A DNA stretch of 6,636 nucleotides from Gemmatimonadota bacterium (GCA_020348925.1 CP070758.1:466597-473232); one strand, 5' to 3'; shown: positions 1 to 6,138, counted from the first letter of the stretch. The notes: generated by a model not told the origin, from the letters alone. Made by a program: numbers and translations.

Positions 1-494
1 AATCGGGCAACGGTCTCCACGTTGTGACTGATCACATCCGGCCCGGCATCGATGATTTTTTGAAGCGAGTTCACATTCCCATCAAAGTCCGGGATCAAAA
101 CCTCGATCGATATATTTTTACAAGCGTTTCGTATAGCCTTCACTGTAAAAGCAAAATGGGTGGCTCCACCATCGGACAAATCATCCCGGGTGACGGATGT
201 AATCACGCAGTATTTCAATGATAGCGCCTTCCACGCTTCAGCCACCCGGTCTGGCTCCTCCTCGTCCGGTGCTGAAGGGTGACCGGTTGAAACGTTACAA
301 AATCGGCAGGCTCTGGTACACACATCTCCCAGAATCATAAACGTCGCCGTGCCCCGCCCCCAGCACTCCCCTAAATTGGGACAGGCGGCCTCCTGACAGA
401 CCGTGTGAAGACGCAATTGTTGCAGTGTCGTTGTTACGTTCTTGAAATGTTCGCCAACATACAGAGGTGATTTGAGCCACGCGGGTTTTCTCAT
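1..494 (-). CDS. lipA: lipoyl synthase LipA, N-terminal part (3' end beyond window)
   Basis: Radical-SAM enzyme that inserts two sulfur atoms into the octanoyl group on lipoyl-carrier domains of 2-oxoacid dehydrogenases and GcvH, in the cytoplasm. Translating the minus strand from ATG at 494-492 gives 164 codons that read as LipA throughout. The auxiliary 4Fe-4S cluster motif CQEAACPNLGEC (C33, C38, C44) is followed by RGTATFMILGDVC and the radical-SAM motif CTRACRFC (C59, C63, C66). Next come VITSVTRDDLSDGGATHF and EVLIPDFDGN, then PDVISHNVETV at the window edge, all family signatures. The protein usually has about 290-320 residues, so a little over half is present. An in-frame GTG twelve codons upstream (528-530 on the plus strand) could extend it, but it has no visible ribosome binding site; the ATG has GAGAG about 10 nt upstream. 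It is divergent from the esterase gene. Assignment is very secure; the start is moderately sure. Confidence 0.96.
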   Translation of the reverse strand, partial: MRKPAWLKSPLYVGEHFKNVTTTLQQLRLHTVCQEAACPNLGECWGRGTATFMILGDVCTRACRFCNVSTGHPSAPDEEEPDRVAEAWKALSLKYCVITSVTRDDLSDGGATHFAFTVKAIRNACKNISIEVLIPDFDGNVNSLQKIIDAGPDVISHNVETVAR

Positions 495-549
495 TTTATG
501 CAGTCTCTCGTCAATTGGAATGGACACTCTAGAATGCGATTTGTATGAA

Positions 550-582
550 ATTATAATTTACACCGCCTCTGCTCAAAGTCAA
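550..582 (-). promoter_or_regulatory. candidate sigma-70-like promoter for lipA
   Basis: On the minus strand a perfect-looking -35 TTGACT (582-577) is followed after 16 nt by TAAATT (560-555). It partly overlaps a perfect TATAAT (555-550), which lies 21 nt from the -35, longer than usual. Either hexamer could be the -10. The site lies about 55-60 nt upstream of the lipA ATG. It is supported by motif match only. Confidence 0.4.
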
Positions 583-612
583 CCGAGATTTTCGTAAGCC
601 GTTTTGAAAGAA

Positions 613-632
613 GAAATTTTTTAAGGAATTTC
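613..632. repeat. 20-nt interrupted palindrome in the divergent promoter region
   Basis: GAAATT (613-618) and AATTTC (627-632) are perfect inverted repeats around an 8-nt centre. The palindrome ends 2 nt before the candidate -35 of the esterase gene and lies about 30 nt upstream of the lipA -35. That is a plausible place for a dimeric regulator to bind, but the half-sites are short and AT-rich, so chance is possible. Confidence 0.25.
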
Positions 633-634
633 CC

Positions 635-663
635 TTGACTTTTTTCACCGAAAATTATATTCT
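635..663 (+). promoter_or_regulatory. candidate sigma-70-like promoter for the esterase gene
   Basis: TTGACT (635-640) is followed after exactly 17 nt by TATTCT (658-663). TATATT at 656-661 (15-nt spacing) is an alternative -10. Transcription would start near 670. This leaves about 115 nt of leader before the preferred start at 785, or about 30 nt before the alternative ATG at 701. The region is AT-rich with T-runs. Supported by motif match and position only. Confidence 0.45.
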
Positions 664-773
664 TGCTTTTTTGCAGATAGAAACCTTTGAAGGATACTGA
701 ATGAATGGTGAGGAACGTGTTGGGCCTATAATGAACTCTCGATCTGATGCGTTCTTTTGTGTTTATATATTTG

Positions 774-780
774 AAGGTGA
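774..780 (+). promoter_or_regulatory. ribosome binding site choosing the start at 785
   Basis: AAGGTGA lies about 7 nt (from the AGG core) upstream of ATG 785-787 and is the best match for a start directly before the signal peptide. Two other in-frame ATGs also have purine-rich stretches: AAGGA (690-694) before 701, and GGAG (794-797) before 803. Start choice is therefore not fully settled by sequence. Confidence 0.5.
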
Positions 781-784
781 AAGT

Positions 785-2794
785 ATGAGCCGCGGAGTCC
801 GTATGGTAAAAAAAATAGGCATCATAGTGTCAATCGTTTTTTTGTGTCTCTTCGGTCCTGTTGACGCCCAGGAAAACTTACGGGCCTGGCATACACAGGG
901 CCAGACCTTCTTGGTCTGGGAGCACGCGTTCGGTATTTCTACAGCCACTTTCGATATTTTTTCAGCCTCGCAACCCATCACCTCAATCGATACCGCGACG
1001 TGGCTCGGGCGGGTATTCGCCGGAAATGGATCAAACCTGCGCCTCAGTTCCTATGTTCCAAACTCGAGATGGAAGCTGCCGGATACCGCAGGGGGGACTG
1101 TGGATGTGGACGAGGACGAGGCATATTTTGTCGTCACTCCACATACACCTGGCAATGTTTACTATGCTGTTGTCGTTACCGGGGACACACTCGTACGTTC
1201 AAGCAATACTGTCGGACCGATCGAGGAGACGGTTGACCCTGTGGGTATCGTCCTTCAGCATGAGGATGATAGCCTTCGGGTGTACGGCCACTGGATAGAC
1301 GGCAGGAGTGATCCCGGGGCGGGTCGTCCGGGGTATCCCGTAATGGGGAACGAGCACTCCAATGGTTTTGGTTTTAACTTTGCCGTGTGGGAACCTTCCG
1401 GCGGTCGTCCCCAGGGTACCCTCCCCTTGGTTATGTATCTTCATCCATTGATAACGAGCCTCTTTTTCTTGCCACATTTCCCTTCCTTGGGAGGGATATA
1501 TACGGAGAACTCAGGGGGCTTTGTTGTCACCTTTGACGATTATCTCATATTCAAGGATATCTTCGGTTTCGGCGTTGTGAATACGTATTGGGTCGGATAT
1601 AATACCGAATACAACCGTTTTGCTCCGGCGCAACCGAGTGATTCCGCGGTGGTCGTCGATTATACATGGCGCCGTGTCCGGTGGGAGCTGGATCGGGTCC
1701 TGGCAAACTTCCCCGTGGATACGATGCGTGTATCCATAATGGGGATGAGTATGGGAGGGCTGGGAACGCTTGTCTATACACAATTTCAGCCGGATTTTTA
1801 CAGTGCCGGCTTGAGTTTTGTCCCACCCTCCGATTTTTCATTCATGAGTGATAGGCTTATCGGTACATCGGATCAAAATCTTTCGACAACCCTGGACGGG
1901 CAACCGGGGATTTACGATGTCTTCAGCTGGAGCTGGCGTCATCGGAATCTCCATGGAAATCGCGGGGACTTCCCCTTTACAACGATCGTCAGCGGAAAAA
2001 AGGACATATTTGTCGGCTGGAGGGATAAACCGGAATTATTTGAGCTTATCGATTCGACCCGGACCGGATATGCTCTCTACTGGGATGAGCGGGATCATTT
2101 CTTGTGGGACGGAGCCCACTTCCAGTTCTCAGAGCATGTACAGGCTTCGTATTTGACGAGGTTCCGCAGAGATCAATCCTACCCCGCATTTTCACGTACC
2201 GATGTGGATCTCGTAACTCCGGGCCGACAGCCGGATCCCGGAACAGGCGATCCTGCAAATGGGGATCCGTGGGGAACGTGGGGTGGGTATTTCGAGTGGG
2301 ACCCGGAGAGTATTGTGGATACGGTGGATACCTGGGCGGTTACGATGTGGGTTGTTTCCCAATCACAATATCCCGGTGACGTTCCTGATGCTGACACAAT
2401 TCTAACGGACGTGACACCCCGTCGGCTGCAAGTATTTCAACCCCAAGCAGGCTTGTCCTATTATTGGGCTCTGGTCAAGGTTGCGAGCGGCGAGATCCTG
2501 CAGGAAGGAACCGTTCGAGCTGCCCTGAACGGTGAGATCATAGTGTCAGGATTGAAATTGGAGAAACAAGCTGCACGATTGACTCTTTTGGGGCCCGGGA
2601 AAAGGGGTGACATCATCCGGGATGGTGAGGTCAATATCCAGGATGTGTTGCGATGCGTAAATATAGTTCTGCAATTAACCGATGCACCGAGCGAATACGA
2701 GCGGTGGGCAGCGGATATGAACGGAGATGAAAACATAAATGTGCTTGATGTCTTTCGAATGGTGCGAATCATTTTAGATGCGGGTATTTATTAA
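785..2794 (+). CDS. secreted alpha/beta-hydrolase (esterase-like) with C-terminal dockerin-like pair
   Basis: Predicted exported serine hydrolase of 669 aa; substrate unknown. Residues 1-28 form a type I signal peptide: KK, a hydrophobic run, then a likely cut after VDA28 before QEN. Residues about 32-140 look like a fibronectin III/Ig-type module. The alpha/beta-hydrolase core spans about 205-450. It contains PLVMYLHP (214-221), DRVLANFPVDTMRVSIMG and the nucleophile elbow G320-M-S322-M-G324-G. Asp407 follows a strand (IVSGKKD), and His438 or His445 (RDHFLWDGAH) completes a plausible triad. A Pro/Gly linker (about 478-494) and a Trp-rich beta segment (about 496-600, WGTWGGYFEWDP) that I do not recognise follow. 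Two EF-hand-like dockerin loops end the protein: D609 to D620, with Ile611 at a usual ligand position, and D644 to D655, intact. There is no T9SS sorting domain. The fold resembles feruloyl-esterase/PHB-depolymerase-like or prolyl-oligopeptidase-like hydrolases; the exact family is uncertain. ATG 803 is another start with the same signal peptide; 701 would place 28 odd residues before it. Confidence 0.85.
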   Translation: MSRGVRMVKKIGIIVSIVFLCLFGPVDAQENLRAWHTQGQTFLVWEHAFGISTATFDIFSASQPITSIDTATWLGRVFAGNGSNLRLSSYVPNSRWKLPDTAGGTVDVDEDEAYFVVTPHTPGNVYYAVVVTGDTLVRSSNTVGPIEETVDPVGIVLQHEDDSLRVYGHWIDGRSDPGAGRPGYPVMGNEHSNGFGFNFAVWEPSGGRPQGTLPLVMYLHPLITSLFFLPHFPSLGGIYTENSGGFVVTFDDYLIFKDIFGFGVVNTYWVGYNTEYNRFAPAQPSDSAVVVDYTWRRVRWELDRVLANFPVDTMRVSIMGMSMGGLGTLVYTQFQPDFYSAGLSFVPPSDFSFMSDRLIGTSDQNLSTTLDGQPGIYDVFSWSWRHRNLHGNRGDFPFTTIVSGKKDIFVGWRDKPELFELIDSTRTGYALYWDERDHFLWDGAHFQFSEHVQASYLTRFRRDQSYPAFSRTDVDLVTPGRQPDPGTGDPANGDPWGTWGGYFEWDPESIVDTVDTWAVTMWVVSQSQYPGDVPDADTILTDVTPRRLQVFQPQAGLSYYWALVKVASGEILQEGTVRAALNGEIIVSGLKLEKQAARLTLLGPGKRGDIIRDGEVNIQDVLRCVNIVLQLTDAPSEYERWAADMNGDENINVLDVFRMVRIILDAGIY

Positions 2795-2906
2795 CCTGGA
2801 TTATTCATAAAATCTGTCAGAATATAACATAACACACCTCTTTATTTGACTTATAAAAGTTATTGGTTTGAACTTCGTTCGTTTATACTTTCCCAGTAAC
2901 CCTGTA

Positions 2907-2997
2907 TGTCATTCCGGTTTTATACCGGAATCTCTTGAATAGAGAATCTGTTGCATCAAGCGAGGAGATTTCCCGATAAATCGGGACCGGAATGACA
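2907..2997. repeat. 91-bp MITE/REP-like inverted-repeat element
   Basis: Perfect 12-bp terminal inverted repeats TGTCATTCCGGT (2907-2918) and ACCGGAATGACA (2986-2997) bound the element. Inside are three more dyads: ATTCCGGT/ACCGGAAT with a 5-nt loop (2911-2931), TCTCT/AGAGA (2931-2945) and TCCCGAT/ATCGGGA with a 2-nt loop (2971-2986). The ends can therefore pair with each other or fold as separate hairpins. TGTCATTCCGG-type ends recur in dispersed intergenic repeats of many bacteria, which is the basis for calling it mobile-derived. It contains no ORF, and no clear target-site duplication flanks it. It may also act as a transcript-stabilising or terminating structure between the two genes. 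Confidence 0.75.
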
Positions 2998-3091
2998 GCT
3001 CATGAATAACTATGTAAGGTTGTGAATTCTTAGGAAAAATCCATTCACTTTACAATCTGAAAAAATCTAATTCTGCTGGTGAAACATTTCA

Positions 3092-3137
3092 ATGTACGAT
3101 TGGTCTCATTAGAGGGTTAAGGATACTAAACGTACAT
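3092..3137. repeat. 7-bp inverted repeat pair
   Basis: ATGTACG (3092-3098) and CGTACAT (3131-3137) are perfect inverted repeats 32 nt apart. The half-sites are themselves near-palindromic (GTAC core). This could be a regulator site pair or a long-loop stem, but chance is quite possible at this length. Confidence 0.2.
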
Positions 3138-3184
3138 CTTGGAAAACCACCACAGGGATTTGGGACTAACAATCTTTTCAAGTA

Positions 3185-3201
3185 ACATATTCTCAATATG
3201 T
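3185..3201. repeat. 17-nt perfect hairpin upstream of the protease gene
   Basis: ACATATT (3185-3191), loop CTC, AATATGT (3195-3201) form a perfect 7-bp stem 152 nt before the protease start. The stem is AT-rich and has no T-run, so it is a poor terminator and more plausibly an operator. The final TGTCAAG (3199-3205) is repeated directly at 3218-3224, 19 nt further on. Confidence 0.35.
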
Positions 3202-3340
3202 CAAGACCGATTCGAAGTGTCAAGCACGAATATTCTCGAAAAGAAAACGGGACATGATGGAGAGTTCAATGTTCTCGTGTTCTCCGATTGCTATGAAAAC
3301 AGTAAAGTATTCGTCTTCCCTCACAACAAACAACATAGAT

Positions 3341-3346
3341 AGGAGG
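3341..3346 (+). promoter_or_regulatory. strong ribosome binding site deciding the protease start
   Basis: AGGAGG is a full Shine-Dalgarno match 6 nt before ATG 3353-3355, and the signal peptide begins exactly there. This rules against the open-frame extension back to 3254, whose 33 extra residues are Ser/Met-rich and unlike an export signal. Confidence 0.9.
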
Positions 3347-3352
3347 CACATC

Positions 3353-6058
3353 ATGAAAGCGTTACAATTGTTGCTTTTGGCTGTGGGCTGTACAGTGATC
3401 ACAGTCGTGGGTTCCCCTCAGGAGATGGCCGCTGCTGCGGATAACGTGGAGCACATACGGCAGGCCATTGTCGCTCAGGGCGCCAATTGGAAGGCCGCTG
3501 AAAACTGGGTGACCAAGCTTACACCTGAAGAGCAGAGAAAACTCTACGGCGGCATGCGCAAACCGATCAATCCGTCGGAGGCGACGCTATTGTCCCTCCC
3601 GCAGATCGATAATTTACCCCCAATGTTTGATTGGCGCGACAACAATGGCAGCTGGGTGACACCTGTGAGAAACCAGGGTTTCTGCGGAAGCTGCTGGGAT
3701 TTCTCGGCGTTGGCCCAGGTGGAATCCTGGTGGAATATTCACAACCAGGATCCCCATTTGATGGTTGACCTCTCGGAGCAGTTTGTCCTCTCGTGCAGCG
3801 ACGGTTCCTGCGACGGTTGGCCTGTTGAGGAAGCTTTGGATTTTATCATATCAATAGGGGGGGTTCCCACCGAAGCATGTTTCGAATATGGGGCCGATGA
3901 CGCAATTCCCTGCAATAATGCCTGCAGCGATTGGGCGGACGAAGCCATCACCATTCCGGGTTGGGGTTACGTCACATTACAGGAGAATAATGTTGAAAAC
4001 ATTAAAAACGCGGTTCTCAGACATCCCGTATCGGCATGTTATGATATCTATGAAGATTTCAACTATTACACAGGTGGTGTATATGAGCACGTCTGGGGCA
4101 ATTACTTGGCAGGCCATTGCATACTCATTGTCGGCTGGAACGATGAGGAGCAATGCTGGATCTGTAAAAACAGCTGGGGTGAAGATTGGGGTGAATCGGG
4201 CTACTTCCGTATTCGGTGGGGAAACTGCGAGATGGGCGAGTATATTCCCTTCATATGGGATGACATGACGAGCGGGCCAGCCCTGGCCGTCTCCCCGGAC
4301 CGCATCGATCTCTCCATGAACATCGGTGAATCCGCATCGCAGACGCTTACTATTACGAATACGGGATCCGATGTTTTGGAGTTTTCGATTGTCGATTATG
4401 AAGTGCCGGTTGCCTTCCACCCCGACACCTTGATGGCCTGGGATAACCTTTCGTGGTGGTGCGGCGATCCACGAATTGGCGGTTACGGTGACTATTGGCT
4501 TCAATATCTTGATACCCCCGTTCTGGACCTGTCCAATACAACCGATCCCCGTCTTTCATTTATGGGCTTCTGGTCAATTGAATCGGCAGTCAATCCGACT
4601 CCGCCATATGATGGATGGGATGGGTGCAACGTTTGGGTATCCGACGATGGGGGTGAGACCTTTCAGGTGGCCTCTCCCATCAGTCCCGGATATCCCTGCC
4701 GGCGTCTGTGGAGTTTCAGCCATCCCGATCGAGGTTGGGATCTTGGTCCGAATATTGGCGGCTGGGTGGGCATCAGCATAGGCTGGACTCCGTGTGAGTT
4801 TGATCTGTCCGGTTTCAGATCGGACGGCGTCGTAATCAGATTCGCCTTTGCCTCAGATAAAGGCATGTGCACGATTGATGATCCCAGCCTCTATGGTTTC
4901 TTCGTTGACGAAATTCGAGTGACAGACGGAAGCGAGATCCTATTTGTGGATCATGGTGACACTTTTGATACCATGAGTGCAACCGGCTTCGGTGAATACA
5001 TAAACACCTGGCTCGATATTTCCGACGGCGTGGGGATGCTCCAACCCTCCGGATCGGCTCAATCGAATCTTACGATACATACGAGCGATTTAGGATCAAG
5101 AAGGTATCACGGTCGCGTTCGTGTCGTATCCAACGATCCGACAAATCCGGACGTGGAAATTCCGGTGATCCTGGAGGTATTGGCGGATGCAGACGAGGAT
5201 GGTATCATTGATCATAATGACAACTGTCCCGACCTATACAATCCCGGGCAAGAGGACGGGGATGAGGATGGGCTCGGGGATATCTGCGACAATTGCCCCA
5301 ATGACAGTAATCTGGATCAGTCCGATGCTGATGACGATGGCGACGGTGATGTCTGCGACCCGTGCACGGACAGCGACGGTGACGGGTACGGGGACCCGGG
5401 CTATCCGGCCAATGTATGTGATGAGGACAACTGTCCCCTCGTCTCCAATCCGGATCAGAGTCCGGCCCAGAGGGGCGATATCGACTGCAATGGGGAGACG
5501 GATGTGCTCGATGTTTTGGCAGCGGTGAATCACACCCTGGCAATACTTCCTCTCGTCGGAAGACCCTTCGACAGGGCGGATTGTAACGCCGACATGAGTG
5601 TCGATATTCTGGACGCCCTGGGCATGATCAACGTGATTCTTGGCCTGGGCGAGTGCGCGCCTGGATTCTTCAGCGCTGGGATCAGCCAGGAGGTGATGCG
5701 CTTCTGTGAGTCGCTCGAACAGTACCTTCCGGCTGATGAGTTCGAGCGGTTCATGGTCCTGGTCAAGGCGGAGGTAGTGATTCCGGCTGGGTACCGTCTT
5801 GCCCAGAACTATCCCAATCCCTTCAATCCGACGACGGATATCAGATATCGGATCGCGGATAATAGAGACCCTGCCCACATCACCCTGAAAATCTACAATA
5901 CTCTCGGTCAGGAGGTGAAAATATTGGTGGATGAGGTCAAGGGGCCGGGGTATTATACGGTGACCTGGGACGCGTCCGATGTGGCCAGCGGAATCTATTT
6001 TTACAGGCTGACAGCCGGCGAATTTACCGTAACGAAAAAAATGTTACTGATACGGTGA
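3353..6058 (+). CDS. secreted papain-family (C1A) cysteine protease with Ig, TSP3, dockerin-like and T9SS-type sorting modules
   Basis: Predicted extracellular endopeptidase of 901 aa. Signal peptide about 1-28; a short inhibitory propeptide about 31-67 with QGANWKAAENWVTKLTPEE. The C1A domain (about 88-302) has oxyanion Q108, nucleophile C114 (QGFCGSCWDFS), H255 (GHCILIVGW) and N273 (CKNSWGEDWGESGYFRI), so the catalytic set is complete. Two positions are odd: Asp116 stands where Ala or Gly is usual, and Cys256 stands where Ala is usual. Residues about 308-352 start a Hydin/SPD-2-like Ig domain (SASQTLTITNTGSDVLEFSI). A jelly-roll, immune-inhibitor/anchor-J-like segment (about 353-548) comes next. 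The Ig pattern then resumes (W553; RVVSNDPTNPDVEIPVILEV). TSP3 repeats span 612-703, a dockerin-like pair 708-769 (loops D709-D720 and D743-D754), a helical linker about 775-805, and a T9SS type A-like domain 811-901 (NYPNPFNPTT, ending KKMLLIR). The family call is secure; substrate and regulation are unknown. Confidence 0.95.
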   Translation: MKALQLLLLAVGCTVITVVGSPQEMAAAADNVEHIRQAIVAQGANWKAAENWVTKLTPEEQRKLYGGMRKPINPSEATLLSLPQIDNLPPMFDWRDNNGSWVTPVRNQGFCGSCWDFSALAQVESWWNIHNQDPHLMVDLSEQFVLSCSDGSCDGWPVEEALDFIISIGGVPTEACFEYGADDAIPCNNACSDWADEAITIPGWGYVTLQENNVENIKNAVLRHPVSACYDIYEDFNYYTGGVYEHVWGNYLAGHCILIVGWNDEEQCWICKNSWGEDWGESGYFRIRWGNCEMGEYIPFIWDDMTSGPALAVSPDRIDLSMNIGESASQTLTITNTGSDVLEFSIVDYEVPVAFHPDTLMAWDNLSWWCGDPRIGGYGDYWLQYLDTPVLDLSNTTDPRLSFMGFWSIESAVNPTPPYDGWDGCNVWVSDDGGETFQVASPISPGYPCRRLWSFSHPDRGWDLGPNIGGWVGISIGWTPCEFDLSGFRSDGVVIRFAFASDKGMCTIDDPSLYGFFVDEIRVTDGSEILFVDHGDTFDTMSATGFGEYINTWLDISDGVGMLQPSGSAQSNLTIHTSDLGSRRYHGRVRVVSNDPTNPDVEIPVILEVLADADEDGIIDHNDNCPDLYNPGQEDGDEDGLGDICDNCPNDSNLDQSDADDDGDGDVCDPCTDSDGDGYGDPGYPANVCDEDNCPLVSNPDQSPAQRGDIDCNGETDVLDVLAAVNHTLAILPLVGRPFDRADCNADMSVDILDALGMINVILGLGECAPGFFSAGISQEVMRFCESLEQYLPADEFERFMVLVKAEVVIPAGYRLAQNYPNPFNPTTDIRYRIADNRDPAHITLKIYNTLGQEVKILVDEVKGPGYYTVTWDASDVASGIYFYRLTAGEFTVTKKMLLIR
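5183..5461 (+). repeat. thrombospondin type 3 (calcium-binding) repeat block in the protease
   Basis: Encodes residues about 611-703, an Asp-dense stretch of degenerate TSP3 repeats. The motif NCP followed by N-x-x-Q occurs three times (C625, C648, C694), with DxDxDG loops between (D612-D616, D635-D639, D658-D666, D673-D677). TSP3 repeats bind calcium and pair cysteines in known proteins. Here they probably form a stiff calcium-dependent spacer between the Ig region and the dockerin-like pair. The GAT/GAC-rich DNA also produces long, stop-free antisense frames that are not genes. Confidence 0.88.
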
Positions 6059-6096
6059 TTTCTGCTGGCTTCTTGAGAGATTCTGAGGTTCACCAT

Positions 6097-6138
6097 ATGT
6101 TGATTGCAGTTTCATTATGTGCTGGAGGTGGTCGGTGA
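6097..6138 (+). CDS. possible 13-codon leader ORF overlapping the TPR gene start
   Basis: ATG at 6097 opens a 13-residue frame (MLIAVSLCAGGGR) that stops at TGA 6136-6138. The stop overlaps the GTG start of the TPR gene (6135-6137) in a GTGA arrangement. GAGG about 8 nt upstream is a possible weak ribosome binding site. Such overlaps are typical of translational coupling, but the peptide is too short to recognise and the arrangement may be chance. Confidence 0.2.
   Translation: MLIAVSLCAGGGR
6124..6128 (+). promoter_or_regulatory. ribosome binding site deciding the GTG start of the TPR gene
   Basis: GGAGG, extended by TG, lies 6 nt before GTG 6135-6137. The next in-frame candidates, ATG 6153 and ATG 6168, have no comparable purine-rich sequence at the right distance, so GTG is preferred. 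Confidence 0.65.

Larger units (their letters stand above)
2795..3352. other. 558-bp AT-rich intergenic region between esterase and protease genes
   Basis: No convincing gene is seen. It holds a MITE/REP-like inverted-repeat element (2907-2997), a distant 7-bp inverted pair (3092-3098 with 3131-3137), a 17-nt perfect hairpin (3185-3201) and the strong ribosome binding site of the protease gene. Right after the esterase stop there is no GC-rich hairpin followed by a T-run, so no classical intrinsic terminator is visible. No well-spaced promoter could be assigned. A short open frame at 3139-3342 has no ribosome binding site and no recognisable product. Confidence 0.6.

Noticed and set aside
295-480. 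61-codon minus-strand frame inside lipA
   Set aside because: It is a shifted frame of lipA; the lipA frame carries all the conserved cysteine motifs.
2846-2889. TTGACT (2846-2851) and TATACT (2884-2889) as a promoter
   Set aside because: The spacing is 32 nt, far from the usual 16-18, and the hexamer at the correct distance from TTGACT is a poor -10.
2795-2900. Intrinsic terminator after the esterase gene
   Set aside because: No GC-rich stem followed by a T-run could be found; only the later 2907-2997 element is strongly structured, and it lacks a T-tract.
3139-3342. 67-codon plus-strand frame in the intergenic region
   Set aside because: No ribosome binding site, no recognisable sequence, and it overlaps the leader of the protease gene.
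3254-3352. Upstream extension of the protease reading frame
   Set aside because: AGGAGG at 3341-3346 and a typical signal peptide both point to ATG 3353. The extension is Ser/Met-rich and unlike an export signal.
3977-4504. 175-codon open frame on the minus strand
   Set aside because: It is fully opposite the well-supported peptidase and Ig region, with no recognisable domain and no ribosome binding site context.
5183-5461. CRISPR-like or tandem DNA repeat
   Set aside because: The periodicity is at protein level (TSP3 Asp-rich loops) inside an intact reading frame; the DNA units are not identical and lack regular spacers.
5234-5878. 214-codon open frame on the minus strand inside the protease gene
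   Set aside because: It lies opposite the TSP3/dockerin-coding region, whose GAT/GAC-rich repeats give stop-free Ile/Val/Arg-rich antisense translation. The plus-strand product has clear family motifs throughout.
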